Positions 19,997 to 29,232 of a stretch of DNA of 64,000 nucleotides are shown here, one piece after another (position 1 is the first letter of the stretch; each line of letters begins with the position of its first letter). This DNA comes from G965230615 sp965230615. Lineage in GTDB: Bacteria; Pseudomonadota; Gammaproteobacteria; HTCC5015. The DNA lies in NCBI GenBank assembly GCA_965230615.1, contig OZ246012.1, positions 3,162,001 through 3,226,000 of the forward strand, read 5' to 3'. The notes under the pieces are model-generated. The model saw only the letters and a program-made list of their open reading frames with translations. It did not search any database and was not told the origin of the DNA. The position numbers and the translations under genes were made by a program.

Positions 19997-20838
19997 TGGC
20001 TAACCTTGCATATTAGTCGTGTAGGCTATGATACCGTAGTTAATGACAAAGCATAAGCGCTTCGCTTTGGGAAATAGGCTAAGCAGTGCTGAGAAGCCAC
20101 AATTTTCTCCGATGGCAGTATTATGGCCAGAATGATGCTTTGGCTGTTAAAAAAATTATCAATACTGTTGGGAAAGTGGTCCATTTTTTTTACACATCAG
20201 ACATGGTATTGTAAGGTGTTATGCTTATTACGGTCGGGTTTATGGCTGTACGGTATGTCAATCATACGAAAGCATGATGGGTTCATGGAACATTTTGTAT
20301 TAGAGTGTTGGGTGTTGCTGTGTTGTCGACTTATTGACCATAGCTAATGGGAAAGCATGAAGAATATAAGGGATGCAACATAGTAAATGTAATGTATTTG
20401 TAAGGTTTTTGCAGGGTTTAGCCAGCTAACAAAGATAAGAAAAAGTAAATCAGCGATTAAAAGCAGCTTCTTATAATGAAAATACCGGCTGCTGATAAAA
20501 AATATCGTGCAAAATGTGCGGTAATAAGCTTGCTGACCTGGGATAGGGTTCAATAAAGACTTTTGTCCAGAAACTGAATATAAGATGAGCTAGCCGCATA
20601 TGAGGAAGGTTGCTCAATAAAGTATTTTTGTTGAGCGATCGCTCAACAAAAATACTTTATTGCAGCTATTCCGAATAGTGTCTAAAGATAATGGCGGCTT
20701 AAGAGAAGTGGGTGTTTTTGCAGGCAACAAAAGAGTGTGCTCTTTGTGGCTTAATGAAATGCTGTTACAAGATAAAATTATTAAACATTGGGTGAAATAA
20801 ATTGACCCAAATTTGGGAATTTCCTGGGAAAGTTACTT
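19997..20838. other. Long gene-poor region upstream of the tetR-type gene
   Basis: This 840-bp stretch contains no convincing gene. A 74-codon frame at 20123-20347 has no ribosome binding site and unusual composition, and I reject it. The region is AT-rich. Its clearest structure is the 48-bp palindrome described separately. An imperfect hairpin around AAGCGCTT lies near 20056. Confidence 0.5.
20615..20662. promoter_or_regulatory. 48-bp perfect palindrome with TetR-type operator core
   Basis: Every base pairs across the centre between 20638 and 20639. The core is TTGAGCGATCGCTCAA, a typical TetR-family operator shape, flanked by arms of mostly A and T (AATAAAGTATTTTTG and its complement). 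It lies 177 bp upstream of the TetR-family gene, so autoregulation is the simplest reading. As RNA it would form a 24-bp hairpin. Confidence 0.6.
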
Positions 20839-21417
20839 ATGTCTAGGCCTATTGAGTTTGATCGTCAGCAAGTACTGCAAAGTGCTAAGTTGGTTTTTTG
20901 GCAGCAGGGCTACGGCTCTACTTCGATTACAGATTTAGTGAAAGCGACTGGCCTGCAGCCAGGCAGTTTATACGCAGCATTTAAAAATAAGAAAAGCTTA
21001 TTTTTAGAAGTCTTGGAAACCTATTCGAACGAAATGATTACTGAAATGCAGGCCTTGTTTGCTCGGCATGATTCAGCGATAGGTGCGATTGAAGCATTTT
21101 ATACGAATGCTGCCAAAGAAATGGCGAATGATGAATCGAACAAAGGTTGTTTGATTGTCAATAGTATGTTGGAGCTATCACGCCAGGATCACGAGATAAA
21201 AGATCGTTTAAATATGAAGTGTGACTATATCAAAGACTTTGTAAAAAACGCGTTGATTTATGCACAACAGCATAAAGAATTAAGTAAAGATAAAGACCCT
21301 GAAGAGCTGGCTTCTTTTTTAATGAGTGTTTTGTGGGGTTTGAAATCCTATGGACCGCAGCTTTCGCTGGATGAATTGTTGGCGATTGTGAGAAATGGCT
21401 TACAAATTTTACGTTAG
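20839..21417 (+). CDS. TetR/AcrR family transcriptional regulator
   Basis: The helix-turn-helix is in the first 50 residues, with the family pattern VFWQQGYGSTSITDLVKATGL followed by GSLYAAFKNKKSLF. The C-terminal ligand-binding part is helical, and the length of 192 residues is normal. The ATG follows GGGAAAG. The ligand and targets are unknown. No neighbouring efflux or catabolic gene faces it, so the palindrome upstream is the best candidate for its binding site. Confidence 0.92.
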   Translation: MSRPIEFDRQQVLQSAKLVFWQQGYGSTSITDLVKATGLQPGSLYAAFKNKKSLFLEVLETYSNEMITEMQALFARHDSAIGAIEAFYTNAAKEMANDESNKGCLIVNSMLELSRQDHEIKDRLNMKCDYIKDFVKNALIYAQQHKELSKDKDPEELASFLMSVLWGLKSYGPQLSLDELLAIVRNGLQILR

Positions 21418-21457
21418 TTATTTATACCAAGGTTAAGTGCTTGGCTAAAAGTGATGT

Positions 21458-22021
21458 TTAAAATGTAAGCACACAATGTGGCCAGCCATAACCCCAACGC
21501 CAGGCGAATGGTGTACAGGGTCTCCCGCCAAGCCGAACTGCATCAAACATGACTTTGGCGATTGTCTCAAACAAACCATCGAGCTGTTGTTCGTTTAAGT
21601 GGAAACGCTTTTGCAGCTCTGGTTTCATGATATGGCCGGTTTCAATCACGCATTGTTGTAATTGTTTGTCGGCCTCTAGGCGCTTATTGAAACCTTCTTC
21701 AGTGCTACCCTGCCAATAAGCTCTATCGTGTTTTGTGCAGCAATGCAGCCAGGGAGGTTGTTTGCCAAATTCGAGTTTAAAGTCTTCGAGTGCAGACGCT
21801 AATAACTGCCAGCCTGCTGACAAGCCACCGCTACAGCCATCTGAAGTGAATGCATTAATTGTGGCGCCTTGCTTAGTTTTAGCTAGATGCATCATGCGAG
21901 TACTTTCAAGTTTATATTCTATGTCACTCAGCCAGCGTTTATATTCATCTGAGTGGGCATAGGTGCTAGTTAAGAGTAACAAGCAACTGAGTAACAATAG
22001 GTTGGGTGTATATTTAATCAA
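21458..22021 (-). CDS. Secreted cysteine-rich protein with phospholipase A2-like CC..HD motif
   Basis: A 187-residue protein with a clear signal peptide (hydrophobic residues 7-20, cleavage probably near AHS). The mature part has SDGCSGG followed by HCCTKHDRAYW, which resembles the calcium loop and catalytic CCxxHD of phospholipase A2 proteins, and further cysteines (QCVIE, RPCTPF, PHCVLTF) that could form disulphides. Periplasmic or secreted phospholipase activity is an inference from this motif only. Its start overlaps the end of the aldolase gene by 8 bp, and it is the last gene of the argS-led minus-strand series. Confidence 0.7.
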   Translation of the reverse strand: MIKYTPNLLLLSCLLLLTSTYAHSDEYKRWLSDIEYKLESTRMMHLAKTKQGATINAFTSDGCSGGLSAGWQLLASALEDFKLEFGKQPPWLHCCTKHDRAYWQGSTEEGFNKRLEADKQLQQCVIETGHIMKPELQKRFHLNEQQLDGLFETIAKVMFDAVRLGGRPCTPFAWRWGYGWPHCVLTF

Positions 22022-22811
22022 GCAAGTCGGGCTGTTGGCTGATTATAAAATCATAAAGGGGTTGGAAGCTGTACCAGGCTGAGTGGTCAGATGCAATATA
22101 GTTACGCGTTTTCAAAGCGATATCGTGTGGAATAAGCTTTGCTTGACCTGCAGACTCGGCCAGTAGCTGTGATTGGCAACAGCGCTCCATAGCTAAAAAT
22201 AAGTAAGCGGCAGCATCTATCGATTTGCCGACAGTCAGTAAGCCATGGTTTTGTAAAATAATGGCTTTGTTATCGCCGAGGCAGTCTGCAATGCGGTTGC
22301 CAACGTCAGTATCCACAACAACACCGGTAAACTCAGCAAATAGGCTGTGGTTTTGGTAAAAGGCGCAAGCATCTTGATTAATAGGAGCAAGCAATTTACC
22401 AAGTGTTGCCCAAGTTTTGCCGTAGATTGAATGTGCATGTGCTGCCGCAATAATGCTAGGTTTAGCAGCGTGAATGCGCGAATGAATCGCAAAAGCAGCG
22501 CCGTTAACAGCTCGTTTGCCTTCGATCAGTTGCCCTGCATGATTAACCAGGACTAAGTCGGAGGTTTTTATCTGTGAGAAGTGTATACCAAAAGGGTTTA
22601 CCCAGAAATGATCTTTGTGTTCGGGATCACGTGCAGTAATGTGGCCGGCAACACCTTCATCAAAGCCATAGTGGGAGAATAAACGGAAAGCAGCGGCTAA
22701 TCTTTGTTTGAGATGAGTGCGTGCTTGCTCGAAAGACTCAAAGTGTGGCTCTACTGGTAGGCCGCCAGTGCGATCATTGCCAACAGTTTTTCGGGTAACA
22801 TGGCTTGTCAT
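22014..22811 (-). CDS. Class II aldolase/adducin family protein
   Basis: This 265-residue protein has the class II aldolase fold signatures: EGVAGHITARDP near residue 55, the zinc ligand pair in AAAHAHS at about residue 122, and the third ligand in LQNHGLLT at about 193. Members cleave or epimerise sugar phosphates, but many close relatives of this adducin-like subgroup have no assigned substrate. The gene sits 14 bp downstream of the HAD phosphatase gene and overlaps the PLA2-like gene, so the three are probably co-transcribed. Confidence 0.88.
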   Translation of the reverse strand: MTSHVTRKTVGNDRTGGLPVEPHFESFEQARTHLKQRLAAAFRLFSHYGFDEGVAGHITARDPEHKDHFWVNPFGIHFSQIKTSDLVLVNHAGQLIEGKRAVNGAAFAIHSRIHAAKPSIIAAAHAHSIYGKTWATLGKLLAPINQDACAFYQNHSLFAEFTGVVVDTDVGNRIADCLGDNKAIILQNHGLLTVGKSIDAAAYLFLAMERCCQSQLLAESAGQAKLIPHDIALKTRNYIASDHSAWYSFQPLYDFIISQQPDLLD

Positions 22812-22825
22812 GATTGCTTGCTTGT

Positions 22826-23710
22826 CTAGGTGTTTATATGTTGCTGTTTGCAGCGATGCAGTTCGCGTTGGTATTCAATATTACTAATGATTGCATTGAG
22901 TAGTAACAAAGTCCGTTTATGTAATTCATGGTTAATCCGGTAATCGGCTTTAGCAATAAAATCTACTCGGCTAGCATCAAGTAGTTGACGACAGGTTTGT
23001 TTTTGCTTCTCATTGCGGTCATTAAATACCGCAATGGCGTGTCCACCATATTTTTTGACAACAGCCATACTGGGCACATCGGTTAGGCCATCTCCTATAT
23101 AAATCATATTGCTAAATGGAATAGGGCGATCTAGCTCGTTCATATGTTCATTGATGCTGTCGCTGGTGTCTTCAATGCCTTTGTTGATACGAAATAAATA
23201 CTGTGTCTTGGTCGTATCTGTTATCACTAACTTTGGAAAATCAGCGACACCCTGATCATTAAAGTGATATTCAGAAGCATAAATACGGTTAAAACTATTT
23301 TTAATACTAGCACCATCGAGAATTTCTCGCATACCGGCCGAAATGACATAGTGTTTAACTTTAATGCCTTTGCTATGTATTTTTATATAGTCGTTGATAA
23401 GATTAAACCAGCGTTCAACGCCAGGGTAATAGCGTAACTTATTGGCAAGAGCACGATAATCTTTGCGTTTGATTTGTATGTTTTTTGCTTGTGCTTTTTC
23501 AAGTAATAAGCGCATATAAACCAGCATATTCTCAGCGCCAGTATCTCGTACTTCTTGTTGTACTTCTGCCCAGAAGTCATCCTCTTTAATGCCGAGTGTT
23601 GGCAGCAAAGTGTAATCTTGCATTGATTTAGGGGAGAGTGTGCCATCAAAGTCATAAATCATGGCAATCGTGTTTTGTGAAAAGCTATTGTTACTTGTCG
23701 ATGCAGGCAT
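22826..23710 (-). CDS. HAD-superfamily phosphatase
   Basis: Motif I is MIYDFDGTLSPKSM at about residues 17-30, with the two catalytic aspartates. A Thr/Ser motif II follows in YVISAGMREIL, and the acidic motif IV lies in MIYIGDGLTDVPSM near residue 205. The insert between motifs I and II is helical, as in C1-type caps. A phosphatase acting on a small molecule is likely; the substrate is unknown. Length is 294 residues. It follows the SPOR-domain gene by 35 bp in the argS series. Confidence 0.85.
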   Translation of the reverse strand: MPASTSNNSFSQNTIAMIYDFDGTLSPKSMQDYTLLPTLGIKEDDFWAEVQQEVRDTGAENMLVYMRLLLEKAQAKNIQIKRKDYRALANKLRYYPGVERWFNLINDYIKIHSKGIKVKHYVISAGMREILDGASIKNSFNRIYASEYHFNDQGVADFPKLVITDTTKTQYLFRINKGIEDTSDSINEHMNELDRPIPFSNMIYIGDGLTDVPSMAVVKKYGGHAIAVFNDRNEKQKQTCRQLLDASRVDFIAKADYRINHELHKRTLLLLNAIISNIEYQRELHRCKQQHINT

Positions 23711-23745
23711 ATTGATATTGCAACCTCATTAATAGCTTGTGGAAA

Positions 23746-24288
23746 TTAACTTTTAACTTTCAGGGTTATCGCTTTTATATTGTTTTGTTGTAATTGGCGG
23801 CGTGTGCTGTTGAGCGATGAGCGGTCTTTAAAAGGGCCTATGCGAACACGGTGCCAGGCTGTTGTATCCACAGTGACTTTTTGAATGCTTGCCTCAACCC
23901 CCAGCAGTGCTAGAGTGGCTTTGAGTTTGTCGGCTTCGGCGTGACTCTTGAAAGAGCCAACCTGCAGGATATAGTTACTCTCACTGTCGAGCTTTATTGG
24001 TTCTTGTGTTGTCACCTGCGGAGGTGGAGGCGTCGGGTTGCTTGTATCAGCGTTATTGTTTTGCACTATATTGTCGGGAATGACAACTTCAAGCTCGGGT
24101 AGAATTTTATAGAAGTCGAACTTGGGTTCGCTTGCTTTTGGTTTGACCGTCTTATTGCCATTATCTGCTTGCGGTTGATCCTTATCGGGGTTTGGTAGAT
24201 TCTGCAGGTAAACAATAAAAGCAATAAATAAGCCCATCACCAAACCGGCTAACATATAAGCCCAACCCGGGTATTGTGAAGAACTCAT
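23746..24288 (-). CDS. SPOR-domain protein (FtsN-like)
   Basis: A short cytoplasmic N-terminus precedes a single transmembrane helix at about residues 10-28. A Pro-rich periplasmic linker follows (PTPPPPQVTTQEP). A C-terminal SPOR domain begins at about residue 106 (YILQVGSFKSHAEADKLKA) and ends with the typical WHRVRIGPFKDRSS segment. SPOR domains bind denuded septal peptidoglycan, so a role at the division site is inferred. A SPOR-domain gene directly after argS is also the arrangement in Pseudomonas, which supports the assignment. Length is 180 residues. Confidence 0.88.
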   Translation of the reverse strand: MSSSQYPGWAYMLAGLVMGLFIAFIVYLQNLPNPDKDQPQADNGNKTVKPKASEPKFDFYKILPELEVVIPDNIVQNNNADTSNPTPPPPQVTTQEPIKLDSESNYILQVGSFKSHAEADKLKATLALLGVEASIQKVTVDTTAWHRVRIGPFKDRSSLNSTRRQLQQNNIKAITLKVKS

Positions 24289-24327
24289 TGCCTTATATTG
24301 ACCTCATCTTTGTTTCGTATAGTGAGT

Positions 24328-26094
24328 TTACATGCTATCGGGTGCAGAGACACCAATAATAGCCAATGCATTACGAAGTACTTGCCGAACAGCAGTGATT
24401 AATGTCAATCGCGCATCACGCAAAGCAGCGTCATCAACGATAAACTGTTGCGCATTGTAGTAGCTGTGGAAGTCATTGGCCAAGTCACGCAGGTAATAAG
24501 TCAATTGATGTGGCTCATAGTTATTGGCTGCGCTTTCGACGGTTTCCGGATAACGGCTCAGTGTTTTGATCAGTTTTAGTTCATGCTCTGCATCGAGTTT
24601 ATCAAGGTTTGCCTGGCCTTGTTTATCGTCATGCGTCAGTGACTTTTCACTGAGTTGGCGGAAGACGCTGGCAATGCGCGCATGCGCATATTGAACATAG
24701 TACACCGGATTATCGTTAGATTGTGACTTGGCCAACTCTAAGTCAAAATCCATATGTTGTTCACAACGTCGCATAATGTAGAAAAAACGCGCAGCATCAG
24801 TGCCTACTTCATCGCGTAATTCTCGCAAGGTGACAAAAGAGCCTGAGCGAGTCGACATTTGCACTTTTTCTGCGCCACGATACAGTACGGCAAATTGTAC
24901 CAGTAGCACTTTAAATTTATCCGCAGCCGCACCCATGGCCTGTAGTGACGCCTTAACACGCGCAACATAGCCGTGGTGGTCTGCACCCCAGATATCGATG
25001 ATTTGATCAAAGCCGCGTGTTAACTTGTTTAGATGATAAGCTATATCTGAGGCAAAATAGGTGGCCTGGCCATTTTCACGTTGCACAACACGGTCTTTTT
25101 CATCACCAAAGTCGGTACTTTTAAACCAGAGGGCGCCGTTTTTCTCGTAGATGTGTTGGGTCTGTTGTAACTGGTTGATGCACTTGTTGACTTCGCCGCT
25201 ATTGACCAGTTCGCGCTCAGAAAACCAGGTTTCGAAGTCAACGCGAAACTCATGTAAGTCATCACGAATATCGGCCTGTATGGTATTTAAGCCTGCATCG
25301 AAGACAATATTATAATCATCGGCCAGCAAAGATTTGCACCGCATAATCATGGCATCGATATAAGCTTCTTTATCGCCGCCATCAGGCTCATCGGCTGGCA
25401 AGTCGGCAAATACGGTAGACAGTGGCTGGGTAAAGCGTGTTTGATGTGCCTGTTGAAGTGCTGCAGCAATATCCCGCACATACTGCCCCTGATAGCCGTT
25501 GGTAGGAAAGGTTAATTCGCCTTCGGTGCTTTCCAGGTAGCGTAGCCAGACACTGCAGGCCAGAATATCCATTTGTCTGCCTGCGTCGTTTACATAATAT
25601 TCACGCGAGACATTAAAGCCAGCAGCGGCCAACAGGTCAGCCAGTGCTTCGCCATAAGCAGCGCCACGGCCGTGGCCAACATGCAGCGGGCCTGTTGGGT
25701 TGGCCGAGACAAACTCAATCAAGACCTTTTGGTTTTGGCCAATATTGCTCCGACCGAAGTCTTCGGCTTCGCGCAAGATGCGTTCAACAATGCTGTTGGC
25801 AGCGGCTTGTCTTAAATAAAAGTTGATAAAGCCAGGGCCTGCAATCTCGACCTTTTCGATCGTGGATGCTGCCGGGAGTGCCGCAATGATGCGTTCTGCC
25901 AGCTCGCGAGGCGGGCATTTAGCCTGCTTGGCCAGCATCATGGCAATATTACTGGCAAAATCGCCATGTTTGCTATCTTTGCTGCGAGTCACCTGAATAT
26001 TGGGACCCAAATCATTCGGCAAATGATCATCTGCGATTAAAGTGCTAATGGCGCTTGCAATAAGTTGTTCTAGATCTGCTTTCAATGGTGTCAT
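24328..26094 (-). CDS. argS: Arginyl-tRNA synthetase
   Basis: A class I aminoacyl-tRNA synthetase that charges tRNA-Arg. The HIGH-type motif is in ANPTGPLHVGHGRG near residue 130-143. The KMSKS equivalent is the lysine-less VQMSTRSGSF, as is common for this enzyme. The N-terminal Add-1 domain and the C-terminal DALR anticodon-binding domain are both present, and the 588-residue length is normal. It heads a minus-strand series with the SPOR, HAD, aldolase and PLA2-like genes. Confidence 0.97.
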   Translation of the reverse strand: MTPLKADLEQLIASAISTLIADDHLPNDLGPNIQVTRSKDSKHGDFASNIAMMLAKQAKCPPRELAERIIAALPAASTIEKVEIAGPGFINFYLRQAAANSIVERILREAEDFGRSNIGQNQKVLIEFVSANPTGPLHVGHGRGAAYGEALADLLAAAGFNVSREYYVNDAGRQMDILACSVWLRYLESTEGELTFPTNGYQGQYVRDIAAALQQAHQTRFTQPLSTVFADLPADEPDGGDKEAYIDAMIMRCKSLLADDYNIVFDAGLNTIQADIRDDLHEFRVDFETWFSERELVNSGEVNKCINQLQQTQHIYEKNGALWFKSTDFGDEKDRVVQRENGQATYFASDIAYHLNKLTRGFDQIIDIWGADHHGYVARVKASLQAMGAAADKFKVLLVQFAVLYRGAEKVQMSTRSGSFVTLRELRDEVGTDAARFFYIMRRCEQHMDFDLELAKSQSNDNPVYYVQYAHARIASVFRQLSEKSLTHDDKQGQANLDKLDAEHELKLIKTLSRYPETVESAANNYEPHQLTYYLRDLANDFHSYYNAQQFIVDDAALRDARLTLITAVRQVLRNALAIIGVSAPDSM

Positions 26095-26742
26095 GCCTGC
26101 ATAAAACGAGGACGAATTCTAGCATGGCTTGAGGCTATGTCATAAGCCGCAGGACTGGCTAGGATCTATTTCAGCATTGATCCGTTGGCGGATATATCGT
26201 TCAAGGCACACTCAAATGCTGTCAGGGGGGGATATAACTGCTGAGTGGGGCTGGCGTGAAAAAAACCAGTATCACGATAGCGATCCCAAAATTGGGGGGC
26301 TTTGAAATGGCGTATCGTGATACTGTGATGTGGAACCCGGCACCAGTTGTATCCCTAAACTGTAACTGGTAAAAAAAGGGCCACTGAATGTGAAGGCTGC
26401 TCGCACATTCCCTAAGCCAATTCACGGGAGACATCATGCCGAAGGCTGTTGTTTCAGACAATTAGCAATAAGTATGAGGCAGCAATGTCATTGGCGGGAC
26501 AAGCTTAGATAAGCCATATTGTAATGACTAGACATTGCATAGGATCTTGTGATCTAAGTATTTGATCTGCAATCATTAAACATTAAGCAAGCGTGAAAAG
26601 TACGTATAGCTCAAGATAAATCAGGCGCTGTCGCCGACTTTTTGTCAGTAAATGTAAAAAGTGTTTCAGACATTGTGCCATGCTCATGTAGAATCCTGCA
26701 CAGAACGATACCACAAGAACGACAGCGGAACGGGACAAGGTT
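26095..26742. other. Intergenic region with inverted repeats between argS and the luxR-type regulator
   Basis: This 650-bp gap separates divergent genes. Two structures are visible. CAGTATCACGATA (26267-26279) pairs perfectly with TATCGTGATACTG (26313-26325), and the loop contains a small CCCAA/TTGGG hairpin. Next, ACCAGTT (about 26342-26348) pairs with AACTGGT (about 26364-26370), followed by a run of A. Three GATC-containing repeats occur near 26543-26572. A 79-codon minus frame at 26222-26461 with a TTG start is not convincing. The repeats could be part of an untranslated RNA or a binding region. Confidence 0.4.
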
Positions 26743-27384
26743 ATGAAGATCCTGATTATCGAAGACCATCAGTTATTTGTCGAAGGCTTAAGTATTATTT
26801 TAGGGGATTTGGTAGAGAACCCTGAAATTTTGTGTGCCAATACCGCTAAGCAGGCACTGAATATATTAAGCAAAAGTGAGGATATTAAATTAATACTGAT
26901 GGATATAGGTTTGCCTGATATAGATGGTCGGGCATTATTGAAAATTATTCGTTCTCAAGGATATGAGCAACCTTTGCTGGTAGTTTCTGGCTCAGAAAGT
27001 GTGCAGGTCGCACAAGAAATGATGGCGGCTGATGCCCAGGGCTATGTGATGAAGTCCAGTGCGCTCGTCGAGTTGCGTAAGGCGCTGCAAAAGGTGATGC
27101 AGGGTGAGCAATATTTGCCAGAAGATTGGCAGGGCTTAGTCGATGCTGGGGGCAGCGGTGACCCACGTGTAATCGCCAAAAGCTTAAAAATCACGGAAAG
27201 ACAGCTGGATGTGTTGTATTTATTGGCACAGGGCCATCCTAATAAAATCATCGCTGATTGGTTGGGTGTGACTGAGCATACTGTCAAATCGCATATTCAA
27301 GCACTATTTGATGCTTTGGGTGTGCATAATAGAACAGCGTGTGTGCGTGAGGCAGAGCGCCTGGGGCTTATTAATCAAACCTAG
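26743..27384 (+). CDS. LuxR/NarL-type response regulator
   Basis: A receiver domain covers residues 1-120, with the acidic pair in IIEDHQLF, acceptor Asp in LILMDIGLPD near residue 52, and a conserved lysine in GYVMKSS. It is followed by a LuxR-type helix-turn-helix at about 145-205 (LTERQ-like KITERQLDVLYLLAQG, then TVKSHIQALFDALGV). The length of 213 residues is normal for the family. The gene is convergent with a hybrid histidine kinase gene whose stop lies about 60 bp away, making that kinase the likely partner. Confidence 0.92.
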   Translation: MKILIIEDHQLFVEGLSIILGDLVENPEILCANTAKQALNILSKSEDIKLILMDIGLPDIDGRALLKIIRSQGYEQPLLVVSGSESVQVAQEMMAADAQGYVMKSSALVELRKALQKVMQGEQYLPEDWQGLVDAGGSGDPRVIAKSLKITERQLDVLYLLAQGHPNKIIADWLGVTEHTVKSHIQALFDALGVHNRTACVREAERLGLINQT

Positions 27385-27444
27385 CTGCTGTTGTTGTTCG
27401 CTTTTTTCCTATCCACCGGCGTTATTAATAGTGTTATCGTGCAG

Positions 27445-29232
27445 TTAAGCTTGTTGCAATGCCATTTCGGGTTCATCAGCCAGTAGTGCTTGTAAGATAT
27501 TATATAACTCGGCAGGCTTGATGGGTTTATGTAGCAGTAAATGACCACTGGTCTGTGCTTCGCGAATTCTTTCTGGTGCGGTATCGCCTGTAACAATCAC
27601 GCCCGGGATACGCTTGTTGAGCGCCAATTGCACGGAGCTGATAACATTTGGGCCTTTCTCGTGGCCCCTTAGGCGGTAGTCGCAAATAATCAACTCAGGC
27701 TTGGCATTGCTTTGAGCAATCATTTGCAATGCTTCTTCTCCTGAGGCGGCTGTTAAAACCTCACACTTCCAGGCTTGTAGTACGGCGCGCATGGCGTCGA
27801 GAATCTCTTTTTCGTCATCAACCACCATAATCACGCGACTTTCGAGTTGTAGTGTCGGTGGAAAAATACGCACAGTCGTTTCAGCATAACTGGGTTCAGC
27901 TTGTGGTAAATGGATGCGGAAAACTGAGCCTTTACCATGCACTGAGTTCATACTGAGGTCGTGTTTGAGCAGCTGGCACAGACGTTGGCAGATCGCCAGG
28001 CCAAGCCCTAAACCTTTGTTTCTATCACGCTCAGGATTGTTCAACTGATAGAACTCGTTAAAAATTTTGTCTTTTTCTTCTTCTGGAATGCCCAGGCCAG
28101 TATCCCAGACTTCGATAATGGCATTCTTGCCGCGCTTACGGCAGCCAACCAGAATGCCGCCAGCATCCGTGTAACGAAAAGCATTACTGACAAAGTTGCG
28201 CAACAAGTTCGTTAATAAAACCGGATCAGAGCGCACGGATAAATCACTGTCGCACACTTGAAAGCGAATGCTTTTATTAATTGCCTGATTATGGAATTCA
28301 CTGCGTATTTTGCTAAGGATAGGGTCCAGTCGGATATCAGACGCTTTGACTTTGACAACGCCGGCATCGAGCTTAGAGATATCCAGTAGTGAGGAGAGCA
28401 GGTCATCGATAGACTCAATCGACTTGGTCAGGTTGGTCATAATATTCTGCCCCTTAGGGCTGCTCACCTCGTATTTGAGTGCATCTGCAAACAATGCGAG
28501 TGCATGTACGGGCTGGCGTAGATCATGACTGGCTGAAGCAAGGAACTGCGTTTTGGAGTGGTTAGCGTATTCAGCACGATTTTTTTGTTCGCGTAATTGC
28601 TCGATCAGATCCAGATTTTTAAACTTTAGGCTGATCCCTTGAATGGCAGCTTTATGTGAGGTGAAACCGAGGCGCAGTAAAAACAGTAAAAAGACCATCG
28701 TCAGCAGGCCTAGACTGACCCACTCGGAGGAGCCTTTCATTAGCATGCCAGCGATGATGATGCCAACAGACGGTATCACATAGGCCAGGAAACATGGCAG
28801 CCAATAAGTGATCACCGCGAGTGAACCCGCTGCCAAGCCAAGTACAACTGTCAGGATAAAGACTTGATGAGCAATAGAGTCAGGAATCAGAAAAATGATG
28901 CCAGTAATACCGAGTAGGCTGCCCCACAAAACGGAGGTGAGCGCAAAATAAGCGCCCCATTTGTAGGCTTCGCTATCGGGTGGATTAAGTCGTTTATACG
29001 CGAATACCAGGGCAAAGCGTAGGCCTGTGATCAAATACGCGGCAGCCCCCCAACTCAGTAGTAAAGTATGGCTAATATGTGGCCAAAAGATCATAACAAC
29101 CACTGCAGGAAAAACACTTAGGCTAAGCAAAATCGTTGTGAGATTGTTATAGATAAAGCGCACCGCCTCACCCGCTATGCGATCATCATAGGGTTTTCTT
29201 TGCAGTCCTAGTTTTTCCAAAACGGCTAGCAT
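27445..29232 (-). CDS. Membrane hybrid histidine kinase with C-terminal receiver
   Basis: The N-terminal 190 residues hold about six or seven transmembrane helices and no recognisable periplasmic sensor. The H-box SASHDLRQPVHALALF is at about residue 235, followed by the ATPase motifs DTGLGIPEEEK and KGLGLGLAICQRL. A C-terminal receiver domain begins near 465 (VIMVVDDEKEIL) with acceptor Asp in LIICDYRLRG. Length is 595 residues. The convergent LuxR-type regulator is probably its output. The two genes lie between priA and argS, which are neighbours in Pseudomonas, so the pair looks inserted there. Confidence 0.92.
   Translation of the reverse strand: MLAVLEKLGLQRKPYDDRIAGEAVRFIYNNLTTILLSLSVFPAVVVMIFWPHISHTLLLSWGAAAYLITGLRFALVFAYKRLNPPDSEAYKWGAYFALTSVLWGSLLGITGIIFLIPDSIAHQVFILTVVLGLAAGSLAVITYWLPCFLAYVIPSVGIIIAGMLMKGSSEWVSLGLLTMVFLLFLLRLGFTSHKAAIQGISLKFKNLDLIEQLREQKNRAEYANHSKTQFLASASHDLRQPVHALALFADALKYEVSSPKGQNIMTNLTKSIESIDDLLSSLLDISKLDAGVVKVKASDIRLDPILSKIRSEFHNQAINKSIRFQVCDSDLSVRSDPVLLTNLLRNFVSNAFRYTDAGGILVGCRKRGKNAIIEVWDTGLGIPEEEKDKIFNEFYQLNNPERDRNKGLGLGLAICQRLCQLLKHDLSMNSVHGKGSVFRIHLPQAEPSYAETTVRIFPPTLQLESRVIMVVDDEKEILDAMRAVLQAWKCEVLTAASGEEALQMIAQSNAKPELIICDYRLRGHEKGPNVISSVQLALNKRIPGVIVTGDTAPERIREAQTSGHLLLHKPIKPAELYNILQALLADEPEMALQQA

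Noticed and set aside
20123..20347. 74-codon plus frame with hydrophobic sequence upstream of the TetR gene
   Set aside because: No ribosome binding site, rich in Cys/Trp, no family resemblance, and it lies in AT-rich intergenic DNA; chance is more likely.
20634..20643. GCGATCGC octamer resembling the cyanobacterial HIP1 repeat
   Set aside because: I noticed it only as the centre of one palindrome; no genome-wide pattern is visible in the window.
26222..26461. 79-codon minus frame in the argS/luxR gap
   Set aside because: TTG start without a ribosome binding site, and its sequence spans the inverted repeats; no protein-like features.
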